A DNA stretch of 64,000 nucleotides from Flavobacterium sandaracinum. GTDB taxonomy: Bacteria; Bacteroidota; Bacteroidia; Flavobacteriales; Flavobacteriaceae. Below the pieces are notes generated by a model. That model made no database searches. It was given only the letters and a program-made list of their open reading frames with translations, and had not been told where the DNA came from. Of this stretch, positions 1 to 6,274 are shown one piece after another. Every line of letters begins with the position of its first letter. The stretch's first letter is position 1. The stretch is from positions 62,001-126,000 of the forward strand of contig NZ_SMFN01000011.1 in the NCBI RefSeq assembly GCF_004349135.1, given 5' to 3'. Made by a program: the position numbers and the translations under genes.

Positions 1-26
1 TTCCCCCTTCGGGGGTTAGGGGGCTT
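1..26. repeat. GC-rich intergenic hairpin after thrA
   Basis: CCCCC-TTC-GGGGG hairpin directly after the thrA stop codon (read on the minus strand). It is far more GC-rich than its surroundings. Palindromes of this kind are scattered between genes in flavobacterial genomes (general knowledge). It may act as a weak terminator, but there is no U-run in view and the window edge hides the next gene. Confidence 0.45.
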
Positions 27-2441
27 TTACCCTTTATCCGATAATCTCAAAATATCTCCAAAAACACCTCTTGCTGTAACAGCTGATCCAGCTCCTGCGC
101 CTTGAATAACAATTGGTCTATCTCCGTAGGATTCAGTATAAATTTCGAAGAAAGAATCAGAACCTTTCAATCCGCCTAGCGCAGTATCTGATGGAACTGA
201 AACTAATTTCACTTCTAGATTTCCTTTATCGTTTTGCAAATCACCTGACAATTCCCCAATGTAACGCAACACGTGATTCGGTTTTTGATCCGCTTTTATT
301 TTAGCATAAATGGGATCAAACTCTGTCAATTTATTCAAGAAATCAGAAACATCTCCTTCACGTAAATGTTCTGGAATCAGATTTTGAATAACAATTTCTT
401 CAAATTCATTTTGCAAGTCTAATTCTCTAGCCAAAATCAATAATTTTCTCCCTACATCATTTCCGCATAAATCTTCTCTTGGATCTGGCTCAGTATAGCC
501 GTTATCGATCGCCTCTTTCAATATTTCGCTAAACGGAGCGTCTTTTGCAGAAAAATTATTGAATAAATAACTCAATGTTCCAGAGAAAACTCCTTTGATC
601 TTCGTGATATTTTCACCTGAAAGATGCAATAATTTAATGGTATCAATCAACGGTAATCCTGCTCCAACATTCGTTTCATAAAGATAACTCTTTTGATTAT
701 CCGCCAATACTTTTCGCAATTTTTTATAAAAACTATAACTTAACGTATTAGCCACTTTGTTAGAAGAAATCAAATCAAAACTGCTTTCTGCTAGCGGAAT
801 GTAATTTTCGACAAATGTGGCACTTGCCGTGTTATCAATCGCAATCAAATTCTCCAAATGATGCTCATTTGCATAAGCAATTACATCATTGATGGTATAC
901 GAAAACCCGTTAGTTTGAATCTCGTTTTTCCAATTTGGAGTAACGCCATTTTTATTTAAAAGCACATTGCTTGAATTCGCAATCGCAAAAACATTCAGTT
1001 TGATGTCTTTTCTTTTTTCGATGGTCGCTGCCGATTCTAAAATTTGATTGATCAGTGTTCCTCCTACCAATCCATGTCCGAAAATAGCAATATTAATTTT
1101 CTTGGATACTCCAAAAATCTCCCCGTGAATCACGTTTAAAGCTTTATTCAGTTGTGATTTTTTAACCACTAAACTGACGTTTTTACCCGTAACGGTATTG
1201 TTGAAAAGAATCGGGACAATTTTATTTTTTATCAACGCCGTATAAGGCTTATGAAACGTACTCAAATCCTGGCCAATGATAGAAATTACCGAAACATCAT
1301 CCGTCACCGTGATTTTATTCACATCTTTCGAATAAAAATCATTCTCGAATTCTTTCTCTAGTTCAATCATGGCTTTCGTTGCTTTGTCAGCAGCTACGAC
1401 TAAACCAATTCCTCTTTCTGATGAACCTTGAGAAATAATGCTTACACTGATATCATTGTCGCCCATCACTCTGAAAATACGGGCATCAACACCGGTTTTT
1501 CCTAGCAATCCTCTTCCTTCGAGATTCACTAATGATACATTTTCAAGCACTGAAAGCGTTTTAATTCCTTCTTTATTTGAACTGGAAGTGATTAATGTTC
1601 CTTTATTTTCATGATTGAAGGTATTCAAAATACGAAGTGGAATGTTTTTTTCCAATAAAGGAATAATCGTTTTGGCATGAAGAATCGTCGCACCAAAATT
1701 GGCTATTTCGTTGGCTTCATTAAATGACAAATGATCAATTTTCTTGGCATCAAGTACTAAATCCGGATTTGCGGTATAAATTCCGTCTACGTGCGTGTAG
1801 TTCTGTAATTCATCTGCATTTAAATAATTAGCAATTAAGGAAGCGGTGTAATTACTGCCGTTTCTTCCTAAAGTGGTCGTGTCATTATTGGTATTAGAAC
1901 CAATAAACCCCGTAACAATATTGACCGTTGTTCCGTTATTTTGTTTGAAATAATTAATGACATTTTTCTTCGAAATTTGTTCCAAAGGTTGTGCATCACC
2001 AAATTTTGAATCGGTTTTTATCAATTCTCTGGTATCGGCAAAACGGGCATTTATTCCATTTTGAACCAAAATAGCCGTCAGTAATTTTGCCGAAAGCAAT
2101 TCTCCTTTTGATAAAATCTGATCTTTTATTTTATTGCTGTAATCCCCAATCAGACTTACGCCTTCGAATAATTTTTCTAAAACTGTAAATTCCTCTGATA
2201 AATCAACGTCTAGATAATCGTCTTGTTGGTATCTTTTAAAATCCTCAAATAACGGTTTATAATCACCATTCTTTGCAGCAACACTTAAAATGTCTTCCAA
2301 TTCATCCGTAGCATTTCCTCTTGCCGAAACTACAATTGCAATTTCTTCTCCTTGATTTACTTTATCGGTAATAATCGCGACCACTTTATTTATTCCGTCG
2401 CCATTCGATAACGATTTACCTCCAAATTTTAATATTTTCAT
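27..2441 (-). CDS. thrA: Bifunctional aspartate kinase / homoserine dehydrogenase I
   Basis: Cytoplasmic fusion enzyme of 804 residues (E. coli ThrA has 820). It phosphorylates aspartate and later reduces aspartate semialdehyde to homoserine, the branch point for threonine and methionine. The kinase domain opens with KFGGKS (residues 5-10; the more usual form is KFGGTS). ACT-type regulatory segments follow at about 300-445. The NAD(P)-binding loop GHGLVGG at about 453-459 starts the dehydrogenase, and the catalytic region with NDVGRK lies near 660. It begins 18 bases after metX stops, so the two are probably co-transcribed behind the SAM-I riboswitch and feed homoserine straight to MetX. The ACT region suggests allosteric control, but the effector cannot be read from sequence. 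Confidence 0.96.
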   Translation of the reverse strand: MKILKFGGKSLSNGDGINKVVAIITDKVNQGEEIAIVVSARGNATDELEDILSVAAKNGDYKPLFEDFKRYQQDDYLDVDLSEEFTVLEKLFEGVSLIGDYSNKIKDQILSKGELLSAKLLTAILVQNGINARFADTRELIKTDSKFGDAQPLEQISKKNVINYFKQNNGTTVNIVTGFIGSNTNNDTTTLGRNGSNYTASLIANYLNADELQNYTHVDGIYTANPDLVLDAKKIDHLSFNEANEIANFGATILHAKTIIPLLEKNIPLRILNTFNHENKGTLITSSSNKEGIKTLSVLENVSLVNLEGRGLLGKTGVDARIFRVMGDNDISVSIISQGSSERGIGLVVAADKATKAMIELEKEFENDFYSKDVNKITVTDDVSVISIIGQDLSTFHKPYTALIKNKIVPILFNNTVTGKNVSLVVKKSQLNKALNVIHGEIFGVSKKINIAIFGHGLVGGTLINQILESAATIEKRKDIKLNVFAIANSSNVLLNKNGVTPNWKNEIQTNGFSYTINDVIAYANEHHLENLIAIDNTASATFVENYIPLAESSFDLISSNKVANTLSYSFYKKLRKVLADNQKSYLYETNVGAGLPLIDTIKLLHLSGENITKIKGVFSGTLSYLFNNFSAKDAPFSEILKEAIDNGYTEPDPREDLCGNDVGRKLLILARELDLQNEFEEIVIQNLIPEHLREGDVSDFLNKLTEFDPIYAKIKADQKPNHVLRYIGELSGDLQNDKGNLEVKLVSVPSDTALGGLKGSDSFFEIYTESYGDRPIVIQGAGAGSAVTARGVFGDILRLSDKG

Positions 2442-2459
2442 TGTGTTGTGTTTTTTGGC

Positions 2460-3428
2460 TTAGAATATATCCTGAAGCAAATTGTGTAATTGTTTGTATT
2501 CTATCAAAAAAGCATCATGTCCGTGAATGGAAACAATTTCCTGATAGCTGACCTTATTTTTATATTTTTTTAATTCCTCGTAGGTTGCTTTATTTTCATT
2601 TGCCGTAAAAAACAAGTCTGAATTGATTCCAATAATATGAATATCAGCTTCAATTCGAGATGTTATTTCTTCGAATGAAGCACTATTTCTGGTAATATCA
2701 ATCGTCTTCAATAATTGATTCATCATTTTGTATGATGAAATTTGAAAACGTTTCTGTAATTTTTCACCATGATGTAACAACCAGCTTTCTACATTAAAAA
2801 TGGCTAATTCCTCATTAATAGTTCGCTGAAATTTTGCCGCAAAAGATTCTGGAGTTCGATAACACAGCATCGCATGAGTTCGAGCATCTTCAATAGGTTT
2901 CGAAGAATTTTTCAAAATTTGTTCTTGCAAAAAGCAATTGGCAATAAGCCAATCCGTCGATTTCCAATCCGTTGCAATAGGAATTAAATGTTGTGTGATT
3001 TTTGGTTCCAATGCAACCATTTCCCAAGCGATTCCTCCGCCTACAGAACCGCCAATAATCGCATACAGTTTTTTAATTTCAAGAAACCGAATCCCTTCAA
3101 TAAAAATTCTGGCAATATCTCTGGTATTAAAATCCGAATAATTTTCGATACTAAAACCATCAAATCCATTTCCGGGAACATTAAACGCGAGAATTGTATA
3201 TTTTGCAGTATCTATAGTTTTGTGTTCTCCAATTAGATCATTCCACCAACCGTTTTCTCCGAGAACTTGCGAATTTCCAGTTAAAGCATGATTCACCAAA
3301 ACGATTGGAGCGCTGAGCAAAGCTGGTCCAAAAACTTGAAAACTTAAGTTTAAGGTAGCATAAAAAGCGCCACTTTCGGTGGTGATATTTTGTAATGTAA
3401 TAGATTCTGGTTTATTTTCCAATTGCAA
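2460..3428 (-). CDS. metX: Homoserine O-acetyltransferase (MetX-type alpha/beta hydrolase)
   Basis: Activates homoserine by acyl transfer, the first committed step of methionine synthesis. It is 322 residues, somewhat short for MetX (about 350-380). Alpha/beta-hydrolase features are clear: NHALTG at 46-51, nucleophile elbow GGSVGG with Ser128, acid Asp271, and base His304 in GHDAFL. It lies between a SAM-I riboswitch upstream and thrA downstream, and O-acetylhomoserine sulfhydrylase is the next large gene upstream, so the pathway context is strong. Acetyl rather than succinyl donor is assumed from the family and from the neighbouring metY. The start at 3428 is about 75 bases from the riboswitch; there is no clear ribosome-binding site, as is usual in this phylum. 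Confidence 0.9.
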   Translation of the reverse strand: MQLENKPESITLQNITTESGAFYATLNLSFQVFGPALLSAPIVLVNHALTGNSQVLGENGWWNDLIGEHKTIDTAKYTILAFNVPGNGFDGFSIENYSDFNTRDIARIFIEGIRFLEIKKLYAIIGGSVGGGIAWEMVALEPKITQHLIPIATDWKSTDWLIANCFLQEQILKNSSKPIEDARTHAMLCYRTPESFAAKFQRTINEELAIFNVESWLLHHGEKLQKRFQISSYKMMNQLLKTIDITRNSASFEEITSRIEADIHIIGINSDLFFTANENKATYEELKKYKNKVSYQEIVSIHGHDAFLIEYKQLHNLLQDIF

Positions 3429-3474
3429 ATCTTTTATGATTTTTGACCTGTGTTTGGAAATATTAGAAAGAAAG

Positions 3475-3489
3475 CTAGAAGTTATCTAG
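3475..3489 (-). promoter_or_regulatory. Small hairpin between SAM-I aptamer and metX
   Basis: CTAGA-N5-TCTAG hairpin. Read on the minus strand its loop region repeats the AGATAAC that closes aptamer helix P1, so it could be part of the expression platform. No run of U follows, so a translational or alternative-pairing switch is likelier than an intrinsic terminator. This is inference. Confidence 0.35.
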
Positions 3490-3502
3490 ACAAATTCTTA
3501 GT

Positions 3503-3606
3503 GTTATCTTTCCACGTTTGGCGTGGTAGAATGCAGCACCTTCTTCGATAAATCGAAGGGTTGCTAAGGCTTCATCGGGTCTAATCCCTCTGCCTTTCTT
3601 TATAAC
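3503..3606 (-). promoter_or_regulatory. SAM-I (S-box) riboswitch upstream of metX-thrA
   Basis: On the minus strand the S-box core is plain: AAGGCAGAGGGA, then GACCCGATGAAGCCTTAGC, then AACC and GGTGCT. P1 is GUUAU/AUAAC (3606-3602 with 3507-3503). P2 is AAGGC/GCCUU. P3 is the CUUCGAU/AUCGAAG hairpin, and P4 is CCACG/CGUGG. The core matches the known SAM-I aptamer, which turns off methionine genes when S-adenosylmethionine is plentiful. It lies about 75 bases ahead of metX. Confidence 0.95.
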
Positions 3607-3635
3607 ATTTCAATACGTTTGTGAACTTAATGACG

Positions 3636-3667
3636 CAAATTAACCACTATTTTTTGTAACAACCAAA
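3636..3667 (-). promoter_or_regulatory. Likely promoter of the SAM-I/metX/thrA transcript
   Basis: On the minus strand TTTGG, a 19-base gap and then TTAATTTG resemble the Bacteroidota -33 (TTTG) and -7 (TAnnTTTG) elements, with one mismatch in the -7 box. It is placed about 30 bases before the aptamer. If used, metX-thrA can be transcribed without passing the upstream leader-peptide modules. Confidence 0.5.
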
Positions 3668-3704
3668 TTTTTATGCGCATTCGATTTTTTTGTTTGGTTT
3701 AAAT

Positions 3705-3823
3705 AAAAACCGGAAACTAATAAACATAGAAATGTTATTTTGACGAAGTGACTCTAAACTATTTGGTATTATTACTTCGCCAAAATAACAATTTTGGACA
3801 TTCTATGGAAAATCTCAAAACCG
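3705..3823. repeat. Long imperfect palindrome (about 110 bases)
   Basis: The core arms GTTATTTTGACGAAGT (3734-3749) and ACTTCGCCAAAATAAC (3774-3789) pair at 15 of 16 positions. Outer CATAGAA/TTCTATG and ACCGG/CCG-like arms extend the symmetry on both sides. It could be a MITE-like remnant or a large terminator for the small ORF on its right. No second copy is present in the window. Confidence 0.5.
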
Positions 3824-3841
3824 AAAATAAATTCGGATTTC

Positions 3842-4051
3842 TTAAATAAAAAGCGCTTCATTCTCTTGTGAATACATTAGAAAAAGCAATGAATTGGGCA
3901 CGGACTTTTGAGCCAGAGGATCGTTTTTTGAAACTTCAAACCTAGGATGAATCAGTTCGTTTTTAGAAACGTTATCCTTCTCTTTTTTAGGTGTTAGGTC
4001 AATCCTTTTTAATAAATCGAAAGTTTTCGGAAAATACTTAGTTGTGCTCAT
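3842..4051 (-). CDS. Small hypothetical protein, 69 residues
   Basis: I do not recognise this gene. It is an uninterrupted 69-codon frame starting MSTTKYFPKTFDLL, lysine-rich and polar, with no signal peptide, membrane segment or cysteine. It lies downstream of two tandem leader-peptide/terminator modules and upstream of the palindrome and SAM-I riboswitch, so it may be the first gene those modules control. A 15-base sequence directly before its start (4054-4068) is repeated inside it at 3985-3999, exactly 69 bases away. No promoter or ribosome site is evident. It may be a real short gene, part of a regulatory leader, or a remnant. Confidence 0.4.
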   Translation of the reverse strand: MSTTKYFPKTFDLLKRIDLTPKKEKDNVSKNELIHPRFEVSKNDPLAQKSVPNSLLFLMYSQENEALFI

Positions 4052-4117
4052 AATTTTAGGTGTTAGGTTATTAAACTCATTTGTGATCGCTACTTATTTT
4101 TAAAATTAATTTTAGAA

Positions 4118-4155
4118 ACAAAAAACCCTTTTAGATCCATATCCAAAAGGGTTTT
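4118..4155 (-). terminator. Terminator 2, after the 29-codon leader
   Basis: On the minus strand AAAACCCTTTT pairs with AAAAGGGTTTT (11 bp), followed by T residues. The 5' arm, read as CTTTTGG (4149-4143), can instead pair with CCAAAAG at 4183-4177, just past the leader stop codon. AAGTT/AACTT inside extends that alternative. This gives mutually exclusive terminator and antiterminator structures. Confidence 0.8.
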
Positions 4156-4185
4156 AAGTTGTGTTATGAACTTATACTTTTGGAA

Positions 4186-4275
4186 TCAACAGACATAAAG
4201 AAACATCATAGCTTGGACCGTTGTCATCTTATTGGCTGTTACTTTAATCGGGTACTGAAATTTTAAATTAATCAT
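4186..4275 (-). CDS. Putative methionine-rich leader peptide, 29 residues
   Basis: A 29-codon frame beginning MINLKFQYPIKV and ending KMTTVQAMMFLYVC before TGA. After the start, Met codons fall at 17, 23 and 24, close to the end. An intrinsic terminator begins 31 bases after the stop. A ribosome finishing the peptide would cover CCAAAAG at 4183-4177 and let the terminator form. One held at Met23-Met24 would leave it free to form the antiterminator with 4149-4143. It has no clear promoter of its own and probably needs readthrough of terminator 1. Leader function is inferred from position, codon content and RNA pairing; there is no recognised family. Confidence 0.6.
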   Translation of the reverse strand: MINLKFQYPIKVTANKMTTVQAMMFLYVC

Positions 4276-4316
4276 GTATGCTTCTCTTTCTGTAAAAATT
4301 AGTCTTTTAGTCTTCA

Positions 4317-4349
4317 AAAAAAAAGCTTCCCGTTATCTGGGAAGCTTTT
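4317..4349 (-). terminator. Terminator 1, after the 22-codon leader
   Basis: On the minus strand AAAGCTTCCC and GGGAAGCTTT form a 10-bp stem followed by eight T. The 5' arm AAGCTTCCC (4347-4339) can alternatively pair with GGGTCGCTT in leader codons 18-20 (4389-4381) at 7 of 9 positions. Confidence 0.85.
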
Positions 4350-4371
4350 GCTATATAATTTGATTTAAAAA

Positions 4372-4440
4372 TTATGCAATAAGCGACCCGCAGGAATTAT
4401 CCTGTGCGACTTTGAACGTATTGCAAATATTAAATTTCAT
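4372..4440 (-). CDS. Putative leader peptide, 22 residues, paralogue of the metY leader
   Basis: A 22-codon frame, MKFNICNTFKVAQ then DNSCGSLIA. It has the same length, promoter, spacing and RNA layout as the leader before metY (6030-6098), although only a few residues are shared (MKF, Asn7, Ser16). Codons 13-17 form a CAGGA/TCCTG hairpin. Codons 18-20 can pair with the 5' arm of terminator 1. Cys codons at 6 and 17 hint at cysteine sensing, but Cys6 is rather far from the hairpin, so the sensed amino acid is unclear. The stop lies 23 bases before the terminator. Confidence 0.6.
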   Translation of the reverse strand: MKFNICNTFKVAQDNSCGSLIA

Positions 4441-4458
4441 TTTTTTTATTTTAAAAAT

Positions 4459-4494
4459 CAAATATGCGAATTATTTTCGGAATTTCCAAATAAA
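4459..4494 (-). promoter_or_regulatory. Promoter of the upstream leader module
   Basis: On the minus strand TTTATTTGG, 18 bases, GCATATTTG, then 18 bases to the leader ATG. The metY leader has the same TTTATTTGG, the same 18-base gap and GCAAATTTG. The boxes fit the Bacteroidota -33/-7 pattern with C for T at the first -7 position. Conservation between the two copies, in sequence that otherwise differs, supports function. Confidence 0.7.
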
Positions 4495-4563
4495 AAGCAG
4501 TAAAATACTTGGATTCAAACTGGTATAATATCCACTCGGTTTTTAGTAGCCAAATAGGAAACT

Positions 4564-5856
4564 TTATGCCAGTTGCCCTTTCTTTATACTTTCAAAAACG
4601 ACTCTCAAATCTGTTTTTAAATCTTCTATATCTTCTAAACCAACAGAAAGACGAATTAAATCCCTAGAAACTCCCGTGGCAACTTGTTCTTCCTCAGATA
4701 ATTGTTGGTGCGTTGTACTGGCGGGATGAATAATTAATGATTTAGTGTCACCAATATTAGCCAAAAGTGAGAATAATTTTGTTTCGTCGGCGACTTTTTT
4801 GGCTGCTTCAAAGCCACCATGCAAACCAAAAGTAACCACGCCACTTTGCCCTTTTGGCAAATAGTGTTGCGCTAAAGCATAATATTTATTGGATTTCAAT
4901 CCTGGATAATTGACCCATGCAACCGCTTCCTGAGTTTCCAACCACTGCGCGAGAGCCAAGGCATTTTCACTGTGTCTTTGAATTCTTATTGGTAAGGTTT
5001 CTAATCCTTGAATGATCTGAAATGCATTAAACGGACTCAGTGCAGCGCCGTAATCACGCAATCCTTCAATTCGAACTTTAGCAATAAAAGCCGCATTTCC
5101 TAACGCCTCGTGATACACTAATCCGTGATAACCTGCAGACGGCTCCGTGAATTCTGGGAACTTTCCATTGGTCCAATCAAAATTTCCTGCATCAATAACT
5201 ACTCCTCCAAGCGAAGTTCCGTTTCCAGTAATGTATTTTGTCAAAGAATGAATAACAATATCAGCCCCGTATTGGATTGGATTTAATAAGTAAGGCGAAG
5301 CAACAGTATTATCTACAATTAATGGCACTTGAGCTGCTTTGGCCTCAGCCGAAATCGCTTCCAAATCCAAAACATCTAATTTTGGATTTCCCAAAGATTC
5401 CACAAAAATTGCTCTGGTATTTTCTTGAACCGCATTTTTAAAATTAGCGGCATCAGATGGATCTACAAATGTGGTTGTAATTCCTAACCGAGGCAACGTA
5501 ACTTTTAATAAATTATAGGTGCCACCATACAAACTATTTGAAGCTACAATGTGATCGCCAGCTTTTAACAGCACTAATAATGTAGTAGCAATGGCTGCCG
5601 TTCCAGAAGCTGTAACTACTGCACCAATTCCACCTTCTAGGATGGCTAAGCGCTGTTCCAGTATATCATTTGTTGGATTATTTAATCTTGTGTAAATAAA
5701 TCCAGGCTCCGCAAGGCCAAAAAGATTAGCGGCATGATCCGAATTATTAAAAACATAAGAACTTGTTTGATAAATAGGAACAGCTCTGGTTCCTGCGTTT
5801 TTTGTTACGTCGTGCCCCGCGTGTAGTGCGTTTGTTGCAAATTTCTGTGTGCTCAT
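4564..5856 (-). CDS. metY: O-acetylhomoserine sulfhydrylase (PLP-dependent)
   Basis: Converts O-acetylhomoserine and sulfide to homocysteine in the cytoplasm. It is 430 residues, the usual length for the family. Cys/Met-metabolism PLP enzyme hallmarks are present: YTRLNNPT at 55-62, the PLP-ring stacking segment SLYGGTYN at 108-115, VDNT with Asp182, and the Schiff-base Lys207 in SLTKY. The long C-terminal half and GNGTSLGG after the lysine fit sulfhydrylases rather than cystathionine synthases. It is transcribed behind a leader-peptide/terminator module (5974-6153) and lies next to metK and metX. No terminator is seen right after its stop. Confidence 0.95.
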   Translation of the reverse strand: MSTQKFATNALHAGHDVTKNAGTRAVPIYQTSSYVFNNSDHAANLFGLAEPGFIYTRLNNPTNDILEQRLAILEGGIGAVVTASGTAAIATTLLVLLKAGDHIVASNSLYGGTYNLLKVTLPRLGITTTFVDPSDAANFKNAVQENTRAIFVESLGNPKLDVLDLEAISAEAKAAQVPLIVDNTVASPYLLNPIQYGADIVIHSLTKYITGNGTSLGGVVIDAGNFDWTNGKFPEFTEPSAGYHGLVYHEALGNAAFIAKVRIEGLRDYGAALSPFNAFQIIQGLETLPIRIQRHSENALALAQWLETQEAVAWVNYPGLKSNKYYALAQHYLPKGQSGVVTFGLHGGFEAAKKVADETKLFSLLANIGDTKSLIIHPASTTHQQLSEEEQVATGVSRDLIRLSVGLEDIEDLKTDLRVVFESIKKGQLA

Positions 5857-5973
5857 AAGATTTAAATTTTAAGATTAGTTGGTTGTTTTTGTTACTAGTA
5901 GTTACTCTTTATGCTTCATTTACAATACTGTTATTAATTTTCGAAATAAAATTTAGCTAAGGTTATTTATTCC

Positions 5974-6003
5974 ATAAAAAAACCCCTGCCAATAGCAGAG
6001 GTC
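5974..6003 (-). terminator. Attenuator terminator before metY
   Basis: On the minus strand ACCTCTGC and GCAGGGGT form an 8-bp stem (one G-U) followed by seven T. It lies between the leader stop (6030) and metY (5856), so it must be read through for metY to be expressed. Its 5' arm CTCTGC (6000-5995) is exactly complementary to GCAGAG in leader codons 17-18. Confidence 0.85.
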
Positions 6004-6029
6004 TTTCGTTTATAATTTATTTTTAAAAA

Positions 6030-6098
6030 CTATACAACAGTGCACTCTGCGGAGAACTCCGGCATCATAAAACACATATTGACAGTAATAAATTTCAT
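6030..6098 (-). CDS. Putative methionine-sensing leader peptide of metY, 22 residues
   Basis: A 22-codon frame, MKFITVNMCFMM then PEFSAECTVV. Met codons sit at 8, 11 and 12 and Cys at 9 and 19. Codons 13-17 form a short CGGA/TCCG hairpin (6061-6050). GCAGAG at codons 17-18 (6050-6045) can pair with CTCTGC of the terminator. A ribosome waiting at Met8-Met12 would cover the first hairpin arm, free GCAGAG, block the terminator and allow metY transcription. This is the classical attenuation layout. The frame is open further upstream, but the promoter at 6118-6153 places the transcript start after those codons. The model is inference; the pairings are read directly. Confidence 0.7.
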   Translation of the reverse strand: MKFITVNMCFMMPEFSAECTVV

Positions 6099-6117
6099 TT
6101 TTTTCTTTTTGATGAAA

Positions 6118-6153
6118 CAAATTTGCAAACTTTTCTTGAAACCACCAAATAAA
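6118..6153 (-). promoter_or_regulatory. Promoter of the metY leader transcript
   Basis: On the minus strand TTTATTTGG, 18 bases, GCAAATTTG, then 19 bases to the leader ATG. This matches the other leader promoter (4459-4494) in both boxes and in spacing, and resembles the Bacteroidota TTTG/TAnnTTTG pattern. Confidence 0.7.
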
Positions 6154-6237
6154 AATAGATTTATTTTTATTGCCCTATAGACCAAGTAGGATATGTTAAA
6201 TTGTCTTTTATTTAAATTAAAAAACACAAAAGATTAA

Positions 6238-6267
6238 TTTGCAATTCAAAATGGTTTCATACCTTTG
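6238..6267 (+). promoter_or_regulatory. metK promoter
   Basis: TTTG (6238-6241), 18 bases, TACCTTTG (6260-6267): a full match to the Bacteroidota -33/-7 consensus. Transcription would start near 6274, just before the SAM-II aptamer. Confidence 0.75.
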
Positions 6268-6274
6268 CACCCGA

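Noticed and set aside
6099-6227. Upstream extension of the metY leader to a 65-residue protein
   Set aside because: The extra codons overlap the promoter that is conserved with the second leader module, and only the last 22 codons have a counterpart there.
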